A stretch of DNA of 64,000 nucleotides from JAOAGA01 sp964540515. Lineage in GTDB: Bacteria > CALINM01. A model generated the notes under the pieces. That model did no database searches and had not been told where the DNA came from. It was given only the letters and a program-made list of their open reading frames with translations. Of this stretch, positions 1 to 10,016 are shown one piece after another (positions within the stretch are counted from its first letter, which is position 1; the number at the start of each line of letters is the position of its first letter). The DNA is taken from NCBI GenBank assembly GCA_964540515.1, contig CAZIMS010000001.1, positions 319,664 through 383,663 of the forward strand. The letters are read 5' to 3'. A program made the position numbers and the translations under genes.

Positions 1-3
1 CTG

Positions 4-1626
4 TTAAACAGCCTTTTTCTCAAGCAGAATTCTCTCCATTGTAATACCAGCCTGAGTTAGAAATATCTCTAAAGCGTCTGTATCTTCAATGGATTTTTTA
101 TGGGGCAAGTTATCACCATAAAAGAGGATAACTGGTTTACCTCCTGCTGTAACAACAGAGATAAAAACCTCTGTTGGAAAATCTCCCCCAAGTTTTTTGT
201 ATAGCTCAATAAAAAAATCTTCATTTTCTGGTTTACCTTTATAAGGTAATTTAAGGTCAACAACCTCTTTAATTTTTTCTTTTATGTCAAAAACCAGAGA
301 TTTAACTACTTTCTGCGGTGTTTCTATAAATCTTTCTAATCCAAACTGACCAAGGCCATGGAGTCTGTTGTTTTTTATTGCAAAAACTATCCCCCTTGGC
401 ATTATCTCGCTGGCTAATCTAAGCAACATAAGAATTACATCATTACCTGAATTTGCTTGAGTTAGCTCAAGCATCATAGATTTGAGTATAGTAAGCCCGG
501 GAGTTGTAATCAAGTTTTTCTCTTCTTCTTTAATATCAAACTCCTTCTTTATCTCCTTGTCCCAAGCATCAATAATTAATGGCTTATTAAATTCATCTCT
601 ATAGAGCTCTTCTATGGTCTTCATTATTGTTTTTACGTAAAAATCAAGCTCCGATTTAACGTTATTTTTGTTTATCTGGGATCTCTTAGGCTTTTTAACT
701 AAAGGGATCTTAAGTCTCTCTAACTCGTCTTCAGCCTCTTTAATAGAATAATCGGATACAACAAGATACTTTAAATCCTCTTTGTTTCCCAAAGTTTTTA
801 TAATTTCGAGCCCCCCTAATATACCTGAATTATCAGTCTTGGGTAGTATTAAAGAAGTGATTAAAAGCTTAGGAAAACTATTTTGTGAGCCGATCAGTTT
901 AAAAGCTGATTCTATGGTTTCGCAGGAATAACATTCAAATCCCTCTTCTTCAAGAAGTTTTTTAACACCAATCCTGAAAGGAGAGAAATCATCTACGTAA
1001 ATTATTTTTGGCTTAACCTGAGTTTTTTCTTCAATAGGGGGGATTTCCTGAGCAAGCTCTTCTTCTGCTGCGAAAGAAGAATAACATTCTTGTGGTGTTA
1101 TACCCTCTTTCTTGCACTCATCAAGAATCCTTGAGCCTTCCATAGCTAAAAACTGAGGATTTAGGCCTCTACTTTGTGTTAAATCGTATTGGAGAAGATC
1201 AAGCTTGATAGTCTCGCTCTCAATCTCATCGGTTAACTCAAAACGAAACTCACCTTCTGTCCAATAAAAAAGGCTAAAAACAGTCTTTTCTATAAGCTCA
1301 GTAACACACTCTTCTATTTTTTCTTTTGGGATCTTAAAATCGTTGATAAGAATGGTGCCTAATTTCTCTCTATAGTTAAAATCTCGTTGTCTTTCCAATG
1401 CTTTTTTAATGACCTCACTAGTAACAACCCCCTTTCTTATAAGAAGCTCTCCTAAGTTAACCCTATAGGCATCAGAGAAGGCTTTAATAACCTTTCCTTT
1501 GTAAAAATAGATCTTACCAACTCTGTTATTACTTTTAATATGAAGGATCCCAGATTTACCACTTAAGGCTACTATTTGTAGTATCTCACCTAAACCTAAA
1601 TCTTCAAGTCTTCCAACAAGGCTCAT
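4..1626 (-). CDS. DUF4388 (PATAN-like) protein with degenerate receiver domain
   Basis: A 540-residue cytoplasmic signalling protein. Residues 1-95 fit a DUF4388/PATAN domain (starts MSLVGRLEDLGLGEILQIV), common in deltaproteobacterial regulators of gliding and pili. Residues about 207-345 fold like a response-regulator receiver: the acidic pair is present (VDDFS), the switch Ser is present (LVVSDYS) and the Lys is present (LVKKPKR). The phosphoacceptor Asp, however, is replaced by Ser in LLITSLILP, so this is a pseudo-receiver. The C-terminal 150 residues look GAF-like. It lies on the same strand as priA and the pilus operon, but a link to pilus control is only inference. Start ATG chosen because the DUF4388 domain begins there; no strong Shine-Dalgarno is visible. 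Confidence 0.75.
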   Translation of the reverse strand: MSLVGRLEDLGLGEILQIVALSGKSGILHIKSNNRVGKIYFYKGKVIKAFSDAYRVNLGELLIRKGVVTSEVIKKALERQRDFNYREKLGTILINDFKIPKEKIEECVTELIEKTVFSLFYWTEGEFRFELTDEIESETIKLDLLQYDLTQSRGLNPQFLAMEGSRILDECKKEGITPQECYSSFAAEEELAQEIPPIEEKTQVKPKIIYVDDFSPFRIGVKKLLEEEGFECYSCETIESAFKLIGSQNSFPKLLITSLILPKTDNSGILGGLEIIKTLGNKEDLKYLVVSDYSIKEAEDELERLKIPLVKKPKRSQINKNNVKSELDFYVKTIMKTIEELYRDEFNKPLIIDAWDKEIKKEFDIKEEEKNLITTPGLTILKSMMLELTQANSGNDVILMLLRLASEIMPRGIVFAIKNNRLHGLGQFGLERFIETPQKVVKSLVFDIKEKIKEVVDLKLPYKGKPENEDFFIELYKKLGGDFPTEVFISVVTAGGKPVILFYGDNLPHKKSIEDTDALEIFLTQAGITMERILLEKKAV

Positions 1627-1716
1627 AAAAAGAATTATATCTTTTAAAAAAGTTTTTTAAAACAATTTATTTAAAATTTCCTTGAAATCATAATACCTTT
1701 TTAGGTAAGCAAGATT

Positions 1717-3753
1717 CTATAAAAGATTATAAGGGTCAATATCAAAAATAAGCTTAATATCTGTAGGTAATTTTATCTTTCTTTTTATGTTTTCTATAAT
1801 GACAATTAAGTTTTTTGGCTTTTCTGATTTTACATAAATCTGGTATCTGTACTCACCCTTTTCTCTGTATATAGGTGCTTCCATAGGTGGATAGAGGGTT
1901 AATCCTTTATCTTTATGCCTTTGAAGCTCAAAAAAAACTTTGGAAGCAAGGTCTTTTGCCTTATCTTGGTCTTTACCAGAAACTTTGACTAATAGCAACC
2001 TTGTAAAAGGTGGAAAATTAGCCAATCTTCTTGACTCTATCTCGTAATTATAAAAGCTTTCGTAGTCATCACTTATTGCAAATTTCAAGAATTGTGAATC
2101 AGGATTTGTAGTTTGTATTAAAACCCTACCTTTTATCTCTCTTCCAGCTCTACCCATAACTTGAGTGATTAACTGATATACCCGCTCTTGGGAACGAAAA
2201 TCTGGTATATTTAGTCCTTGCTCACCAAGAATTATACCTACAAGCGTTAGTTTAGGTAGATGGATGCCCTTTGTTATAATTTGAGTTCCCACAATTATCT
2301 TATAGTCTCCATCAATAAGAGCTTTTAGGTGCTTTCTAAAAAAATCTTTTTTTTCAGTACTATCTCTATCAATAGTAAGGACCATTGTTGATGGAAATAA
2401 GTCTTTTATCATCTCTGTCAATCTTTCTGTGCCAGCTCCAAAAAAGCTAAGCTCCTTATTACCACAAGAGGGACAGTCCTTAACAAGTTTAATAGAACTC
2501 CTACAATGATGACAGATAAGAAGATTTTTTGATTTATGCCATGTTAAAGGTACTGTACAGTTTCTGCATTCAATAAAATTTTTGCAGTTATTACAGTAAA
2601 CATAAGGGATATAGCCTCTTCTATTTATAAAAAGCAAGGTTTGTTCGCCTTTTTGTAAATTTTTTTCGATCTCATCTATAAGTCTTTTTGAAAAGAAAGG
2701 ATTAACCATAGGGGATATTTTTGTGTCAACAATTATTATCTCCTTTTTTTCTTGGAAAAGTCTTTTTTCTAAATTTAGAAGAATAATTTGACCTTCTTTC
2801 ACCTTATGGTAGGTCTCAATAGAGGGAGTTGCAGAAGAAAGTATTAAAGGGGCTTTATATATCTTTGACAAAACAAAGGATAGGTCTCTGCTATTGTAAG
2901 GAAGGGATGTGTCGCTTTTATAGGAGAGATCCTGCTCTTCATCAATCACTATTAAGCCTAAATCCTTTAAAGGAACAAAGACGGAAGATCGTGTACCAAT
3001 TAAAAAACATCTGTTATCTCTTGCTCTATTAAGGACATATCTTCTCTCAGCATTAGAAAGACTACTATGCCATACTAAAATATCATCTTTATTAAAGATT
3101 GATAAAGCCCTTTTATAAATATGAGGGGCAAGGGCTATCTCAGGGATCATAAAAAGAACACTTTTTTCTTTTTCGAAAAACACCTTTGCCAATAAAAGCA
3201 AAAGAGCTGTTTTACCAGTAGCCGTCTTTCCAGAGAGAAGAAAGTATTTTGAATGATTTATTGACTCTTTAATGGTAGTAATAATTTTTACTTGTTCATC
3301 ATTAGGGGCTATTTTTGAGGTCTCTTCATCTTCAAGATAAGAAAAAGATTTAATTTTTGCTGAGCCAAAGAATACCTTTTGTTCCTTTTTAAAAATTTGT
3401 GATTCTTCTGAGGTCTCTAAGGTTTCTTTTATTTTATAAAAACCTAATTTGGGGAAGGCATTAGTAAGGACCTTAGATAAAGACGAAAGATAATAATGGC
3501 TGACAAACTGATAAAAAGATAGCATCTTCTCATCAAAGAAGGGAGGATAAGGCGAGATATCAACTATCTCTCCTACTTTTTCCTCCTTTATAGATGTTGG
3601 GTTTGTTTTATGTATTTTAATAACAAAGGCAGGATAAACATTATTTTTTACTTTTACAAAAATAAGCATACCAGTGGAGATATTTTTGTTCTCTGGCATC
3701 TTATAAATAAGATTTTTAGAGATATTTGAAAGGACTGAAACTTCTATATACAT
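1717..3753 (-). CDS. priA: primosomal protein N' (PriA helicase)
   Basis: Replication-restart 3'-5' DNA helicase that reloads the replisome at stalled forks. The 678 residues match the family length (about 700). Visible parts are an N-terminal DNA-binding region, Walker A (GKTATGKTALLL, near residue 175), a DEEQ Walker B (VIDEEQD), and two paired zinc-binding clusters (CNNCKNFIECRNC and CHHC/CPSC, near residues 395-445) that are diagnostic for PriA. Helicase C-terminal motifs include GTQIITKG and QVMGRAGR. It lies downstream of the pilus operon and its terminator, so it is probably transcribed separately. Function is confident from the zinc clusters plus helicase core. Confidence 0.96.
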   Translation of the reverse strand: MYIEVSVLSNISKNLIYKMPENKNISTGMLIFVKVKNNVYPAFVIKIHKTNPTSIKEEKVGEIVDISPYPPFFDEKMLSFYQFVSHYYLSSLSKVLTNAFPKLGFYKIKETLETSEESQIFKKEQKVFFGSAKIKSFSYLEDEETSKIAPNDEQVKIITTIKESINHSKYFLLSGKTATGKTALLLLLAKVFFEKEKSVLFMIPEIALAPHIYKRALSIFNKDDILVWHSSLSNAERRYVLNRARDNRCFLIGTRSSVFVPLKDLGLIVIDEEQDLSYKSDTSLPYNSRDLSFVLSKIYKAPLILSSATPSIETYHKVKEGQIILLNLEKRLFQEKKEIIIVDTKISPMVNPFFSKRLIDEIEKNLQKGEQTLLFINRRGYIPYVYCNNCKNFIECRNCTVPLTWHKSKNLLICHHCRSSIKLVKDCPSCGNKELSFFGAGTERLTEMIKDLFPSTMVLTIDRDSTEKKDFFRKHLKALIDGDYKIIVGTQIITKGIHLPKLTLVGIILGEQGLNIPDFRSQERVYQLITQVMGRAGREIKGRVLIQTTNPDSQFLKFAISDDYESFYNYEIESRRLANFPPFTRLLLVKVSGKDQDKAKDLASKVFFELQRHKDKGLTLYPPMEAPIYREKGEYRYQIYVKSEKPKNLIVIIENIKRKIKLPTDIKLIFDIDPYNLL

Positions 3754-3780
3754 AAAGAACTATTTATTCTACAAGTTTTT

Positions 3781-3820
3781 AAAAAAATAGGGTAGAAAGA
3801 CAAATCCATTCTACCCTATT
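3781..3820 (-). terminator. rho-independent terminator of the pilus operon
   Basis: A perfect 12-bp inverted repeat (AATAGGGTAGAA at 3786-3797, TTCTACCCTATT at 3809-3820) with an 11-nt loop lies just past the pilY1 stop. On the minus strand the stem is followed by seven U residues in the transcript. It separates the pilus operon from priA. Confidence 0.9.
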
Positions 3821-3856
3821 TGCTTATTTTACAATAGCTTTTTTATAAAAAAGTTT

Positions 3857-6800
3857 TTACCACTTCTCTCGCCACAAAACGAAACCACTTTTTGCTCTGG
3901 CAGCCGTTTGAAACTCCACATTCATAATAGCACCAGTACTTTGTTGTACGTAAGCCCTTCCTCCTTTTTGTCGACCCATATGTATACTAATACTTGATGG
4001 TGTACCAGTACCCATTGCTGTTCTCTTAAATATAGTGCTATCTGCGGTGTTGTAACCTATTACAGGTTTTATATAGGCAGTACCTGTTAAAGAGTATAAA
4101 GCATACATATAGCCAAAACCACCAGCAGAACAGATATCAGCCGTTGGTAAGTATGTAGTAAAAAGCACGATATCTCCAATAAGTGCTGGTTTGGCAACCC
4201 CTCTTTCTCCTGAAGTCTCTAATGTCATCATCCATCCATTTCTTTGAGCAATGGCCGATTTTAATGAGTTCCAATTGGTTGGAGTACCAGCAACTGAGCC
4301 AGTTCCAGAGACGGTCCCATCTATCTTAACTACAACAGAGGTAACATCTACAAGATTGCTTTCTCTCAAGGTAGTGGTACAAGTTGAGATAAAGTTTCCA
4401 TTAAAACAGGGGTCTTTAAAGCCATATAATTTTTGTTTATTGTCAGCACTTGTATAAATTGTCTTATCAATAGTATGTAAAAATCTACCAGAAGATATAT
4501 ATATCCACAAATCTCTATCTCTTACTGAGACAGCTGGTGCGTTTACTAATGGTCTATAACCAGCTGATTCAAATACAGTTCTTATAGGCCATTGGGCAGG
4601 ATCATCGTTATTTAATAGCAATCTTACTACATAACCTCTCTGAGTTGAGACATATAGGCCCTGAACAACCCCAGCATAGACAACATCAGATTCAAAGCCC
4701 TTTGTAGAATCTACAATTAAATCAACATCAAGTGAGACAGGGTTTCCGATGAAAGAACCAGATATATTTGTATCTTTTATCCAATAATTTGTATTTAATT
4801 GCCAGCTTGTTTTATTATCTATGTCTACTATAAAAAACTTTGCTGTTTGATTACTTTTAGCTCTGTAGCCATTATTATCATGATACAGCACGTCCGTAAA
4901 ACTATGATTTGGACCTGATCCAAATATGGCATACCATTTAGTACCTTTTTTGACTACCGCTGGATATCCTAAGGTCATACCTAAATTTGGATGAGAAAAC
5001 TCCCATAGTATTTGTGGACTTGTAGGATTTGTTATATCTAAAGCAAAATAGGATGGATAAATTGTTTCTCCACCTGCTGAGATAGGTCCGCCACCTAACC
5101 TCATCCCCCCAATAAGAACCGTTGCCCACTGTTTTGATCCACCCTTTGTAATCTCTACATCTACAACCTTAACTTTAAGGTCAATACCATAAACATGCTT
5201 ATATGCCTTTTTGGTTTGCCATTCTATGTGAGGTAAGAAAGAGCGTGGGATAAAAGCCCAGAGCTCTTTGCCCATATCATTGTCTGGGTCTGTAAAATAA
5301 CCAGAGGTGCCAGTGCCATCATCGCCTTGGTTAAAATTTCCTGCCGAGAAGGCATGAAGTAGCCCATCATTAGAACCTACGTATATAACGGCCTTTCTGT
5401 TTTTGTAGGTGTTGTAAAAATTAAAATAGGATTTATCACCATAAATTAGATCATAGTTTTCTGATGGTGCAGAGACAACAGTAGGAGTTGAGTAAACAAT
5501 ATCAGCAAGCTTCCATACGCGGGTTGAACCATCTATTGTTACTTTCCTTTCTCTATAGTTTTTATCTGATAAATCCTCACCTCTTACAAAGTTTATAAAG
5601 TCCTGTGCTTCCTCGAGAGTGTCAGTTCTAAGTAGTGTTTGTAATGTAGCTGCATTAGAGGGGGCAAAGCTAACTCTACCAGATTCAGTCCCGTTTATAG
5701 TTGTAAAAATATTTCTGTCGCTGGGATGAGTATTAGCTAATATCTTTCCGGCCTCCCAAAGGGTTGGTACCTCCGAAAGAGGTAATGTTTGATAGGGCGT
5801 TGTAGTGTCAGGCTTTCCGTCTCCGTTTGCATCTTTAAAGCATTGGGCAACAGTATCACCTGTAGCGCTATCAAAGGAAAGCTGAATTATATCGTCTTGT
5901 AAAAGCTTTAGCTTTTTATCTCTGTCCGTATCAGCTCTTATGTTACCATAGGGGTCTATAAATAAAGCTTGAAGGTAACCAAGCCATGAAACAGAATGGG
6001 TTGCTTCAAAGTGAATAGGTCTAAAAAATGCTTGGAAGAGAGCACCTTCACCTTCAGCAGAGGTTGCAAGAACAGAAACAGCTGTTCCTGATGTTGCACG
6101 TTGTAAGATCTCTGAAACGGCCTCTTTTATCTGATCTCCCAGATCATAAACACTACCACCTGGCTCAAAATAGGTATCAGGAATAAAAGGCTTATATCTA
6201 TTGTTTGGTTCGAAATCAATATTTCTATTTGCTCTTCTCTTGCTATTATATTCTCCATCCTCGGGCTGTTTGTTTGAGTTTTTATCTGTAAAGCCTCCAA
6301 AATCTGCTATTGCCTTTAGATTTTGTCTGAAATCATCTACCCCTGATACAGAGACAGTATAAAAATTAATATTTTGTACATTTTGAATATCAGGTCTAAT
6401 ATCATTCGTATGGGGATCTCTAACAAGCTCTTCCAGCTGAACTTTAGTGCCGTCATCTGTCTTTCCACTGCCCACCAAAAGGATAAAATTTTTTCTACAC
6501 CACTGACTGTTTAATAAAGGATCTGCACATCCTATGGAGCTAAGTACTGATGAGTTGCCACTATAATATTTAATTGCCCTATCAAGTGTAGTATAAAGGG
6601 GAGAGTTAGTAGTTAGTGTTGATTCTCTAACTGCTTTTATGAAGTCTCTAGGAGAGAGAGTTGTTGTATTTATGCAAGCTCTATTGGCACCTTGTCCTAT
6701 TATACCATTATGGTTCATAAATCCAGGTATTGGGACATCGGTTTTCCAAGTGGGATTTGCGGTATCATAATCATTCATATATAGTTCCTGTACGACACCC

Positions 6801-8488
6801 CAGGGGTTATAGGGATAATATACCCTTACGCTAAAAGGACCTGCAGTACCTGTAGGAATGATAGAAAAACTCACTTGTTTACTTGTCCTAAGAACTCCTC
6901 CAACTCTATTTTGTACTACCACATTGTAGGTACCTGATGATAATGATGGGACGGTAACTACGATGGTAGTATTATTCCAAGATACTACATTTGCCTCAGC
7001 TGTCCCAAAGAATACTTTATCATCAGCCGTATCTTTATTACCAAAATTATTGCCATATATAGTAATTGACTCTCCTACTGATCCAGAGCTAGGATTAATT
7101 GAATAAATTATTGGGTTCGCTGTAGCTTGTATAACTTCAAATGGGAGACCATTACTAACGTCATTAGTACTATTTCTCCACTTTATATTATAATTTCCTA
7201 AAGCTAAAGTTGATGGAACTAAAAATGTAACCTCAGTTCCTGTAGCATTTGGTGTAGCTATTATAGTTGTAATAACAGCAGGAGGTGTAGCTGTATTTTC
7301 TATGATTATTGTTCCAGGGGCAGTTCCTAAATTAGTACCAGACGCAGTAATAGATGTTCCCACAGGTGCTTTATTGGGAAGAATAGTTCCCAAAACGGGC
7401 ATTGCCCTAACTGTAAAGGTTCCACTGCCAGCATCTACATCATTACTCCCCTGCTTTTTTAAGACAGTTACAGTATATGTTCCAGGGGTAAGTCCCTCTG
7501 GAACAAGAACGGTTACCTGATTTTGGCTCCAGTTTTTATTATCAACTGGAACAGTAACAGTAGTTGCACCCATAGTAAATCTTACTTTGTTTGCACTATT
7601 TCCGAAGTCACTTCCTGTTATTACGATTGTTGTGCCAGAAGGGCCAGAAGAGGGAGTAATATTTGATACTGCTGCACTTGCCAGATTAATGTCAAAGATT
7701 TTTAAAGAAAAAATATCTTTAATTTTATTTAAGTAATTATTAGCAAAATGTTTACTCTTGTCCTCTTCATTTATTGCATAGGAGACTTTACTATCATTTT
7801 GGATTGATGTTACTAATTTTGGAGATGAGGTTACGGTAAACTCCGTATCTTTATTAGTGCCACCACCTTTAACGCTAAAAGTAAAGGTAGTTGAAATATT
7901 TGTAACAGGATCAGTCCAAGTACCTGTGCAAGTCCATGTGAGATTGTTTAGGGCAAAGCCAATAGCTTCAGAGTCATTTCCTTGACCAAAATTACTCACA
8001 GGTCCGCCAACGGTAACTGTTTTTAAGACATCCCATTTACTCATAAGTGCCCAGTTAAGCAAATTACCTGGTAATGAGTCTGGTGGTCTTGCTACTTGTC
8101 CTATTGTACCAGAGGTTGACCATCTAACCTGGCCACCTACACCTGCAGGGTTTCTATACCTATAAAAGGCTCTGTTATTGAAAAAACCTACATACTCATA
8201 GTTTTGATTAAAACCTGTCCTGGCTGTATCATCATATAGATTTCCGTTTGCGTCTACAAGCTTACAATAGGCAGGGTATCCCATATACTGACTGTTATCA
8301 AAGACAACTAACAAGTTTGGCAATAGCTGATCTTGATTTACCATAAAGGGTGGATAGGCTTGATAGTCCGCGTTTTCAGGTGCTTCAAGTGAGCCAGCTT
8401 TAATTATGCTATATTGAAATATGGAGATAAAAAATACTATTAGAATAAAAAATCCGATAATACCTTTTCTTAAATCTTTTATGTTCAT
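3857..8488 (-). CDS. pilY1: PilY1-like type IV pilus tip/assembly protein with inserted IPT/TIG repeats
   Basis: A 1543-residue exported protein. Residues 1-32 are a basic/hydrophobic signal sequence. A degenerate von Willebrand A-like start follows (LLVVFDNSQYMG). Three IPT/TIG immunoglobulin-like repeats occupy roughly residues 276-550; each carries a variant of the NPSSGSVGESITIYGNNFG pattern. A DANGDGKPD calcium-loop-like motif sits near residue 884. The C-terminal PilY1 beta-propeller starts near residue 996 (VYSTPTVVSAPS, VIYVGSNDGLLHAF). PilY1 acts at the pilus tip in extension, adhesion and surface sensing. It is the last gene of pilV/W/X/fimT-type minor pilin genes, the classical arrangement. 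IPT repeats inside the VWA-like region are unusual and may add adhesive function (inference). Confidence 0.9.
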   Translation of the reverse strand: MNIKDLRKGIIGFFILIVFFISIFQYSIIKAGSLEAPENADYQAYPPFMVNQDQLLPNLLVVFDNSQYMGYPAYCKLVDANGNLYDDTARTGFNQNYEYVGFFNNRAFYRYRNPAGVGGQVRWSTSGTIGQVARPPDSLPGNLLNWALMSKWDVLKTVTVGGPVSNFGQGNDSEAIGFALNNLTWTCTGTWTDPVTNISTTFTFSVKGGGTNKDTEFTVTSSPKLVTSIQNDSKVSYAINEEDKSKHFANNYLNKIKDIFSLKIFDINLASAAVSNITPSSGPSGTTIVITGSDFGNSANKVRFTMGATTVTVPVDNKNWSQNQVTVLVPEGLTPGTYTVTVLKKQGSNDVDAGSGTFTVRAMPVLGTILPNKAPVGTSITASGTNLGTAPGTIIIENTATPPAVITTIIATPNATGTEVTFLVPSTLALGNYNIKWRNSTNDVSNGLPFEVIQATANPIIYSINPSSGSVGESITIYGNNFGNKDTADDKVFFGTAEANVVSWNNTTIVVTVPSLSSGTYNVVVQNRVGGVLRTSKQVSFSIIPTGTAGPFSVRVYYPYNPWGVVQELYMNDYDTANPTWKTDVPIPGFMNHNGIIGQGANRACINTTTLSPRDFIKAVRESTLTTNSPLYTTLDRAIKYYSGNSSVLSSIGCADPLLNSQWCRKNFILLVGSGKTDDGTKVQLEELVRDPHTNDIRPDIQNVQNINFYTVSVSGVDDFRQNLKAIADFGGFTDKNSNKQPEDGEYNSKRRANRNIDFEPNNRYKPFIPDTYFEPGGSVYDLGDQIKEAVSEILQRATSGTAVSVLATSAEGEGALFQAFFRPIHFEATHSVSWLGYLQALFIDPYGNIRADTDRDKKLKLLQDDIIQLSFDSATGDTVAQCFKDANGDGKPDTTTPYQTLPLSEVPTLWEAGKILANTHPSDRNIFTTINGTESGRVSFAPSNAATLQTLLRTDTLEEAQDFINFVRGEDLSDKNYRERKVTIDGSTRVWKLADIVYSTPTVVSAPSENYDLIYGDKSYFNFYNTYKNRKAVIYVGSNDGLLHAFSAGNFNQGDDGTGTSGYFTDPDNDMGKELWAFIPRSFLPHIEWQTKKAYKHVYGIDLKVKVVDVEITKGGSKQWATVLIGGMRLGGGPISAGGETIYPSYFALDITNPTSPQILWEFSHPNLGMTLGYPAVVKKGTKWYAIFGSGPNHSFTDVLYHDNNGYRAKSNQTAKFFIVDIDNKTSWQLNTNYWIKDTNISGSFIGNPVSLDVDLIVDSTKGFESDVVYAGVVQGLYVSTQRGYVVRLLLNNDDPAQWPIRTVFESAGYRPLVNAPAVSVRDRDLWIYISSGRFLHTIDKTIYTSADNKQKLYGFKDPCFNGNFISTCTTTLRESNLVDVTSVVVKIDGTVSGTGSVAGTPTNWNSLKSAIAQRNGWMMTLETSGERGVAKPALIGDIVLFTTYLPTADICSAGGFGYMYALYSLTGTAYIKPVIGYNTADSTIFKRTAMGTGTPSSISIHMGRQKGGRAYVQQSTGAIMNVEFQTAARAKSGFVLWREKW

Positions 8489-8490
8489 AA

Positions 8491-9048
8491 TTAACTACCT
8501 CCTCCTACTCCTATAACTTTTCTGTAGACCCCCATAACTCCTGATTTGCTACCTACAGAAGTTTTGCCTACAGCATCGATCTGATAAAAGAGATATATGC
8601 CACCGGCTGACATGCCACCACCTAGTCCTTCGTAACCGCTTGCAAACTCACCACTTGTTCCGCCGGCAAACTCTGCTGAACCTACCTTTCTTATATCAAT
8701 AGTGGCGTTACTATCACCCATTTTAATGGTCATATCTAAGGGGATATCAGAGGCTGCAGGACCCATAAGCTCATCATAGATATTATTATTGTTAAACTCT
8801 ACTATAGATGAAGGAAACCTTCTTGTAACAACATCTGTAATACCCTTTTCGCTAATTATCATATCAACAACACTCCCAGTCAGGTAAAGACTACCATCAG
8901 CTACATAGAAAGCCTTTTTTGCTTGCTCAGCATAGGTGGTCTGTTTAAGACCAGTAGTACTCATATCAAGAAAGGCCATTAGCATAAAGGTCATAACCAT
9001 CATAAAAATTAATGAAGTAATTAATATACTTCCTCTCTCGTTTCTCAT
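8491..9048 (-). CDS. pilX: PilX-like minor pilin / pilus assembly protein
   Basis: A 185-residue protein beginning MRNERGSILITSLIFMMVM, the PilX N-terminal pattern: short basic leader, Gly before the mature start and a hydrophobic helix. It lacks the Glu5 of ordinary prepilins, as PilX/GspK-like proteins often do. The C-terminal half is glycine- and serine-rich (EFAGGTSGEFASGYEGLGGG). It sits 2 bp from pilY1 and 1 bp from the pilW-like gene, so it is translated as part of the minor pilin operon. PilX-type proteins prime the pilus tip together with PilV, PilW and PilY1. Confidence 0.82.
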   Translation of the reverse strand: MRNERGSILITSLIFMMVMTFMLMAFLDMSTTGLKQTTYAEQAKKAFYVADGSLYLTGSVVDMIISEKGITDVVTRRFPSSIVEFNNNNIYDELMGPAASDIPLDMTIKMGDSNATIDIRKVGSAEFAGGTSGEFASGYEGLGGGMSAGGIYLFYQIDAVGKTSVGSKSGVMGVYRKVIGVGGGS

Positions 9049-9049
9049 A

Positions 9050-10006
9050 TTAGCTCTCTCTTCTTAAATTTCTTAATGTAACTGTTGTGTTGTATATTAC
9101 ACGTCGATATTTTCTAAAAGTAGTAGGTGGCTGATAATTAAGATCTCCCAGCCTGTATGTACTTGTATCATTAAGAGTCTCATCTTGAACAGACCCTCTA
9201 ACAAGAAGCCATATATGGATCTGTTTTATCATATTTACAGTTACGGTATAGTTAATACCATTAATATTTATGGTTTCACCTATAAAATTGGCGTTACCAT
9301 CAACAATACCATCATTGTCTACATCTACACCTAACTGAAACTGCAGGCTCTCTACGTTTTCAAGTATTGGTTGATTACCGTTTGCTTCAAAATTGTTTCT
9401 ATATAAAGTGCCATTGGGTGCAACATAATACCTTAACTCCTGTATGCCATTAAAAATCACTCCATTTTTATGTGGATAGTCTAAACCGTTACCGTTGGCA
9501 AAGGAAATGGTTCTTTTGTCACTGCTTACGTTAGTGATTATTCTAATTTCTGAGTTATCTCTATCACTAATAGTTATGAAATTTCCTGCAGAGAAGCTTG
9601 CTTTTTCTCTGTAATTAACTCTAATAGACTCGTCATTTATATCGGTACCTCCTACGGTTGTGCTTATAACTCCAAAAACTCCTTGAAAATTACCTCTTAT
9701 TCTTATTGCATCAGGTCCTGTAGATGAGTTAATAGTACTAAAAGGTAAAAAACTTGAGGAAGATACACCGCCTCTGAATTTATAATCTTTATCTAATAAT
9801 CCTGCTCCTGCCATACGAATTTCCCGAGCCATGTAGTCTAATACAGCTCTGGCAGCATTCTCTGTTTCGCCGATATCACTAAATTTGCTATAGGTCTTTG
9901 ATTGAGAGACGAAAACAGAGGCCAAAGAAGCTAATAATATTGAACCAATTCCAACGACTATGATTAGTTCAATCAAAGAAAACCCCTTTTTTTTGAATAA
10001 AGCCAT
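9050..10006 (-). CDS. pilW: PilW-like minor pilin
   Basis: A 318-residue prepilin with a class III signal: leader MALFKKKG, then FSLIELIIVVGIGSILLASL with the conserved Glu5, cleaved and N-methylated by PilD. The long beta-rich C-terminus ends RRVIYNTTVTLRNL, typical of PilW. It lies between the pilV-like and pilX-like genes. Role: minor pilin of the tip-priming complex. Confidence 0.87.
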   Translation of the reverse strand: MALFKKKGFSLIELIIVVGIGSILLASLASVFVSQSKTYSKFSDIGETENAARAVLDYMAREIRMAGAGLLDKDYKFRGGVSSSSFLPFSTINSSTGPDAIRIRGNFQGVFGVISTTVGGTDINDESIRVNYREKASFSAGNFITISDRDNSEIRIITNVSSDKRTISFANGNGLDYPHKNGVIFNGIQELRYYVAPNGTLYRNNFEANGNQPILENVESLQFQLGVDVDNDGIVDGNANFIGETININGINYTVTVNMIKQIHIWLLVRGSVQDETLNDTSTYRLGDLNYQPPTTFRKYRRVIYNTTVTLRNLRRES

Positions 10007-10016
10007 AAATTATCCT

